From positions 1-64,000 of the forward strand of contig CALNWS010000010.1 in the NCBI GenBank assembly GCA_940747215.1: 64,000 bases of DNA, in the 5' to 3' direction. A program made the position numbers and the translations under genes. This DNA is from an uncultured Paraburkholderia sp. (lineage in GTDB: Bacteria > Pseudomonadota > Gammaproteobacteria > Burkholderiales > Burkholderiaceae). Shown piece by piece: positions 59,967-64,000 of the stretch. Within the stretch, counting starts at the first letter, position 1. Each line of letters begins with the position of its first letter. The notes below the pieces were generated by a model that searched no databases, was not told the origin of the DNA, and saw nothing but the letters and a program-made list of their open reading frames with translations.

Positions 59967-61781
59967 ATGAGCGACACCTCGTTGTCTTCGCCGCTCAGGC
60001 TAGGCTTTCCCTCTTCAGGTGGGCGCTGCGCATCGCACGCGCGCGCACGAGGCGCCGCCGCGAGCGCGGCACCGTCACGCCGATGTTCGCGTATGTATCG
60101 GCATCATTCTGATAACCATGCTCTGCGGCCTCGATCTGATGCGCGTGCATCTGATGGCCGCGCGCCTGCAGAATGCGCTCGCCGTCGCGACGCTCTCGGC
60201 GAGCGTAAACCTGACTCTTTATCCGACGTTGCAAGGTAGCGATTTCGACGCATGGAAGGCCAATGCGTACAACTATCTGATGAGCAACGTGCCGGACGAT
60301 TACGTGGGCGGCGTCGATCCGAAGGGCTTCCAGGCGACCGTGACAGGTTCGCTCGGCACGGGACAGACCGTTTCCGTACAGGTGAACGCGAACGTGCCAA
60401 TATGGTCCGCCGGTCTGCTGCCGATCCTGACGGACACCGTCACCGCCTCCAACTCCGCCGTGTGCCGCAACGAAACGAACCTCGAACTCGTGATGGCGCT
60501 CGACAACACCGGCTCGATGGGCAGCAGCGCGACCGGCAACGGCGGCGCGAGCAAGATCCAAGGTCTGCGCGACGCGGCCTCCACGCTCGTCACGCTGATG
60601 CTCGGAGACGGCAGCACGCCGCCCGCCGGCAATGCGGTGATCGGCCTCGTGCCGTTCACAAGCACCGTCAACGTGAAAAGCATCGCCAGTTCGAGCAACT
60701 GGTTCGGCACAATGCCGTCGTACAACATGAACGGCGTGGTTGAAAGCGCGTGGTCCGGTTGCACGGTCGAGCCGCGGCTCACGAACGGCAAACCCGACGA
60801 GCAGAACGGCGTGCTGGATATCCAGACGTACAAGCCGTCCGACAAGCTCTTCAAGAAATACTACTACAACGCGCCGCCCTCGGGCATGCAGGTGCAGACG
60901 TGCCCGTCGGGTTCGTGGCAGAACTGCGCGTCGAATCTCTCGGAACCGGCAACCACGATCAACAGCGTGCCGTTCAAGATTACGTCGAACGGTAAGCCGA
61001 ACCCGAACGGCGAGCCGGGCAACATCTACGCGCAGGGCCAGTATTCGGGCCTCACGCGCGTCTGGGTGCAGCGCTCCGACGATAACAACTCCACCTATAC
61101 GCAGAACAACAACTGCATTTCGCAGAAGGTGGTGTTCCTGAGTTCGGATCAGTCGGTACTGAACACTGCGATCAAAGCACTGCGATCAAAGGGATGAGCG
61201 CAGGCGGCTCGACGATCATTCCGCTCGGACTCTTGTGGGGCTGGCGCATGCTGTCGCCCGACTGGATTGGCACGACGGGCTGGGGCAGCACAACGCTGCC
61301 CTATCCGACCGACAAGGTGGGCCTCAAACGCGTGCTGATCATTCTGACCGACGGCCAGAACCAGGTGAGCGGCACCGGCTCATTCCCGAACGTCATCTAT
61401 AACAACGGATTGAGCGGGATCGGCAATGGACTCCTACGTGCCGACTGTCAAACGGGCGGATAACACGACGCTTGCCAACGGACGGATCGATTCCGCGGAA
61501 CTGCATAAGAACAGCCCGACGGATTCGAGCGCGGGCGGCGCCGGCTACGTGGACGACCTGAACACGTTCCAGCTCGCGCTGTGCAACAAGATGAAGGCGG
61601 AAGGCATCATCATCTACGCGATCACGTTCGGCGCGGATTCGTCGAACAGTGTCGCGCAGCAATCGATGCTCGCGTGCGCGACCGATGCGAACCACTACTT
61701 CCACGCGCCGGACAACTCGACGCTGCAAAAAACCTTCGGCCAGATTGCAGGCAGTCGAGCGAGTTGCGGCTCGTCAAGTAA
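59967..61781 (+). pseudogene. tadG: TadG-like pilus protein with von Willebrand A domain (broken)
   Basis: ATG 59967 (MSDTSLSSPLRL). The Tad membrane helix follows (RERGTVTPMFAYV, IGIILITMLCGLDLMRVHLM), then the vWA domain with MIDAS-like LELVMALDNTGSMGSSA and VIGLVPFTSTVNVKSIASSS. Later blocks are KRVLIILTDGQNQVSGTGSF and GIIIYAITFGADSSNSVAQQ, ending SELRLVK at TAA 61779. Frameshifts lie near 60010, 60095, 61178 (a perfect 14-bp duplication), 61427 and 61752. About 600 residues in the ancestor. Confidence 0.83.
61164..61191. repeat. Perfect 14-bp tandem duplication inside tadG
   Basis: The unit cactgcgatcaaag occurs twice head to tail, turning LNTAIKGMSAGG into a frameshift. Confidence 0.85.
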
Positions 61782-61899
61782 CACCGTTGCGAGAAGCGCG
61801 AGTCAGATTTGCCGCCAGCACGGCAGAATCTGCCTGCCGCGCTTCGCGGTTCCCCCGTGTTCCTGCATCGCCTTTGCATCGCTCGCACACCGCTTTTCG

Positions 61900-62259
61900 C
61901 TAAACGCGCGCGATGAACATCCGCTCGACGGTAGTCAAGAACAGTTCCGCGCCCACCGGTTTTCTCAGGCACACGTCCCAGTTCTGGCCATCCGTGACGG
62001 TCGGCGGAACGGCCGTGTGCAGCAAAATCGGCACCTTCGCCAGCTCCGGCATCGTTTTCAGCCGACGGCACAATTCGGTACCGTCCATGAGAGGCATCAT
62101 CCAGTCAGTAATAATCAGGTCGGGAACACAGGCGGTCAATCGGTTGACCGCCTCGACGCCGTTGCTCGCGCATAGCACCTCGTAGCCTTCGTTTTCAAGA
62201 ATTAGCCGCCACGCCGCGAGAATTTCCGGCTCGTCGTCCACTAGCAAAATTGAGTGCAT
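61900..62259 (-). CDS. Single-domain response regulator, intact
   Basis: A 119-residue CheY-like receiver: acidic pocket MHSILLVDDEPEIL, phospho-acceptor Asp in DLIITDWMMPLMDG, conserved Thr/Ser region VPILLHTAV and Lys in VCLRKPVGAELF. No output domain. Divergent from a kinase fragment at 62541, a possible former partner. No lesion. Confidence 0.88.
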   Translation of the reverse strand: MHSILLVDDEPEILAAWRLILENEGYEVLCASNGVEAVNRLTACVPDLIITDWMMPLMDGTELCRRLKTMPELAKVPILLHTAVPPTVTDGQNWDVCLRKPVGAELFLTTVERMFIARV

Positions 62260-62540
62260 CAGGACCGCCGAGTTAGAACATTATTGTCATCGCTCCAAGC
62301 TACGCAAGAGATGTTCCATAGCGCCCGTTTGCGGTAATAATGAGCCGGACTGTCAGCCAGTACGGCGTGCCTTTCCGTGTGCGGAAAGCGCTGCGCCCGA
62401 CAGCCAGGCCCCCCGTTCACGCTGGAACACGGCAATCCGCTCCGCGAAAGCGCTTACGGCTTCGCGGTGGGTGCGTCCGGTGTGCCAGATACACGGCGAA
62501 CCTATGTATGTTGTAGAAACTTCATCCCGATGCACCATCA
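62260..62540. other. Divergent spacer with possible coding remnant
   Basis: About 280 bp. On the minus strand at 62355-62480 a stretch (AFAERIAVFQRERGAWLSGA) has protein-like composition and may be a gene scrap; I cannot assign it. Confidence 0.3.
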
Positions 62541-62936
62541 TGAGCGATCCTCTCGACACTGGTATCAGCCCGCTGCGCAGCTTCGCCGACTTCGTCCGCT
62601 CGGAACAGGTCCGGCTCACCGAGCAGTGGATAAAGTCCGTTTTTAGCGACGCCGATCTGGTGGAAGCCGACAAGCTCACCTATCAGCAACTCTCCGACCA
62701 TCTGCCGGAGATTCTCGAAGACATGTGTGCGGCGTTCGATGTCGAAGACCTCGATATCGTCGAACCCTCGTTACAGCGCAATGCGAAGAAAGCACGGCAG
62801 AGTTCGCTGGCGTCAGGTTATCGCATCGAAGAACTGATACGCGAGCTGGATCTTTTCCACCAAGTACTCGCCGATGCGCTTGACGAATTCGCCACACGCA
62901 AGAGCCGCTTCACGCGCCGTCACGAAAGCCGCGCGA
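62541..62936 (+). pseudogene. RsbRD-type histidine kinase, N-terminal fragment
   Basis: ATG 62541 starts SDPLDTGISPLRSFADFVRS. The helical RsbRD-like sensory domain follows (QVRLTEQWIKSVFSDADLVE, LTYQQLSDHLPEILEDMCAA, KKARQSSLASGYRIEELIRE, LDLFHQVLADALDEFATRKS). At about 62936 it meets phnK sequence; kinase core and ATPase domain are absent. The old frame runs 50 bp into phnK before stopping. Confidence 0.7.
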
Positions 62937-63414
62937 CGGTTTGCGCAGCGGCGTATCGGCCGGCGCCAATATCGGTGAACCGTTGATGGCGATCGATGCC
63001 CGCCACTACGGCGACATTCGCCACGCAGCGACGCAATGGATGCAGCGCGTCGAACTGGACGCCACGCGTATCGACGAATTTCCCGCTGCTTTCTCGGGCG
63101 GCATGCAGCAGCGTTCGCAGATCGCGCGCAATCTCGTTACGAGTCCGCGCCTCGTTTTCATGGACGAACCCACGGCCGGTCTCGACGTGTCCGTGCAGGC
63201 ACGTCTGCTCGATCTGCTGCGCACGCTCACGTCCACGCTGCATCTTTCCGTGCTGATCGTGACGCACGACATTGGTGTCGCGCGTTTGCTCGCGCATCGG
63301 CTGATGGTAATGCAAGGCGGCGAAGTGGTCGAAGCGGGATTGATGGACTAGGTGCTCGACGATCCGCAACCCCCGTACATGCAAACGCTGGTTTCTTCGG
63401 TTCTGCCGGTTTGA
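62937..63414 (+). pseudogene. phnK: C-P lyase protein PhnK, C-terminal fragment with TAG
   Basis: From RDGLRSGVSAGANIGEPLMA the second half of the PhnK ABC ATPase is clear: YGDIRHAATQWMQRVELD, signature AAFSGGMQQRSQIARNLVTS, Walker B LVFMDEPTAGLDVSVQARLL, switch His LIVTHDIGVARLLAHRLMVM. A TAG at 63349-63351 (LMD-stop-VLDDPQPPYM) precedes the end VSSVLPV, TGA 63412. The Walker A half (about 90-100 residues) is missing. It lies 8 bp before phnL. Confidence 0.85.
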
Positions 63415-63422
63415 GGTTTCCC

Positions 63423-64000
63423 ATGCATTCCACTGAAATAGCCCTTGAAACAGGCATCGAAACCGCAACACACGCGTTCGCGGACAACGCCGCGCTGATG
63501 CTGCGCGCGCAGAACATCGGCAAGACCTTCACGCTGCATGGACAGGGCGGCGTGCAGATCGAAGCGCTCGCGGGCGTGTTGCTCGACGTCGCGCGCGGCG
63601 AATGCGTCGTGCTGGTCGGGCCGTCCGGCGCGGGCAAAAGCACGTTTTTGCGCTGCCTGTACGGCAATTATCTGGCGAGCACGGGTTCGATCGTGATTCG
63701 CGATCTAGCGTCCAAAGCTAAAACCGCCGGCCTGCCCGTCGAGATCACCGGCGCGCAACCGCACGACGTGTTGCGGCTGCGCCGTCATACGGTGGGCTAC
63801 GTGAGCCAGTTTCTGCATGTCATTCCGCGTGTGCCCACGCTGACGCTGGTCGCAGAACCGCTCGTGCTGCGCGGCGTGAACGAAGAAGAGGCGCGTGACA
63901 AGGCCGCCAATCTCCTCGCGTGACTGAATGTGCCTGAACGTTTGTGGTCGCTCGCGCCCGCTATGTTTTCGGGCGGCGAACAGCAGCGTGTGAACATCGC
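63423..64000 (+). pseudogene. phnL: C-P lyase protein PhnL with TGA, runs off the right edge
   Basis: ATG 63423 starts HSTEIALETGIETATHAFAD. The ABC fold follows: MLRAQNIGKTFTLHGQGGVQ, Walker A VVLVGPSGAGKSTFLRCLYG, Q-loop region RRHTVGYVSQFLHVIPRVPT. At 63921-63923 TGA stands in LLA-stop-LNVPERLWSLA, where relatives have Arg (CGA to TGA). The signature MFSGGEQQRVNI follows at the window edge. No frameshift. Part of the phosphonate C-P lyase operon. Confidence 0.85.

Noticed and set aside
5887..63923. Genetic code reassignment of TAG to Gln
   Set aside because: Frameshifts are as frequent as ambers, TAA and TGA also interrupt genes, and the intact pilin gene ends in TAG; C to T mutation explains the pattern more simply. 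Kept only as a testable alternative.
1..64000. Insertion sequences, prophage, CRISPR arrays or rRNA/tRNA genes
   Set aside because: I found no transposase, integrase, terminal inverted repeats, regularly spaced repeats or cloverleaf sequences that I could support.

Overview
The window looks like a high-GC betaproteobacterial chromosome segment of the Burkholderia sensu lato group (Burkholderia, Paraburkholderia, Caballeronia). This is inferred from protein resemblance and gene content: propionyl-CoA synthetase, heavy-metal-type response regulator and kinase beside an RND pump, bactofilin cluster, Flp/Tad pilus locus with RcpA/RcpC-type names, and C-P lyase genes. Its dominant property is decay. 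Of about 66 recognisable protein loci, about 52 carry frameshifts, in-frame stops, lost start codons or internal deletions, and only about 14 are open. Gene order and operon spacing are still readable, so the damage is recent. Many in-frame stops are TAG or TAA where a Gln codon is expected (C to T), or TGA where Trp is expected. Short perfect tandem duplications of 10-17 bp sit inside several genes. There are no rRNA or tRNA genes, transposases or CRISPR arrays that I can see. A host-restricted symbiont undergoing genome reduction (as in plant leaf-nodule Burkholderia) would fit. Draft-sequence error could explain some frameshifts but not the large deletions or the transition-type stops.

Layout. 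1-1163 (minus): open, partial trimeric autotransporter adhesin. 1397-3354 (minus): broken GGDEF/EAL gene and broken LysR gene. 3511-6895 (plus): broken FUSC/DUF1656/HlyD aromatic-acid efflux operon led by a shrunken lipoprotein. 6948-8589 (minus): broken chemoreceptor with a sigma-28-like promoter. 9114-12510: broken MFS exporter and prpE. 12582-16811: small proteins, broken ArsB-type transporter and broken PAS-GGDEF cyclase. 17065-18963: broken cytochrome b561 and YceI genes followed by an intact YceI gene. 19091-21692: intact lipoprotein, broken outer-membrane protein and dinB lacking its catalytic core. 21659-27463 (minus): broken kinase, regulator, truncated membrane-fusion protein and RND pump. 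27657-31338: broken VOC, LysR, LysE and SulP genes with one intact small membrane protein.

31339-37965 (minus) is a complete beta-glucoside uptake operon: GH1 beta-glucosidase, binding protein, two permeases, ATPase and LacI regulator. Only one permease is intact. 38119-39411 is an intact DUF2252 protein. 40572-43064 holds an AraC/GlxA regulator and an MHYT-GGDEF-EAL protein, divergent and both missing their 5' ends. 43815-45452 is a bactofilin cluster with the bactofilin itself intact. 45618-46557 is a broken dapA paralogue. 46964-48256 is an intact aspartate carbamoyltransferase with an N-terminal helix-turn-helix-like extension. 48276-52951 holds a broken esterase and two divergent LysR/oxidoreductase pairs.

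53509-61781 is a Flp/Tad pilus locus in canonical order. The Flp pilin, CpaD lipoprotein and TadF-type pseudopilin remain open, but one deletion fuses cpaE to the end of tadC and removes the motor ATPase and most of the platform. 61900-64000 has an intact receiver protein, a kinase fragment fused by deletion to the second half of phnK, and phnL with one stop, running off the right edge. Overall the segment has lost efflux, chemotaxis, c-di-GMP turnover, sugar uptake, phosphonate breakdown and most regulators, while surface and envelope proteins (adhesin, lipoproteins, bactofilin, YceI, pilin) survive disproportionately.
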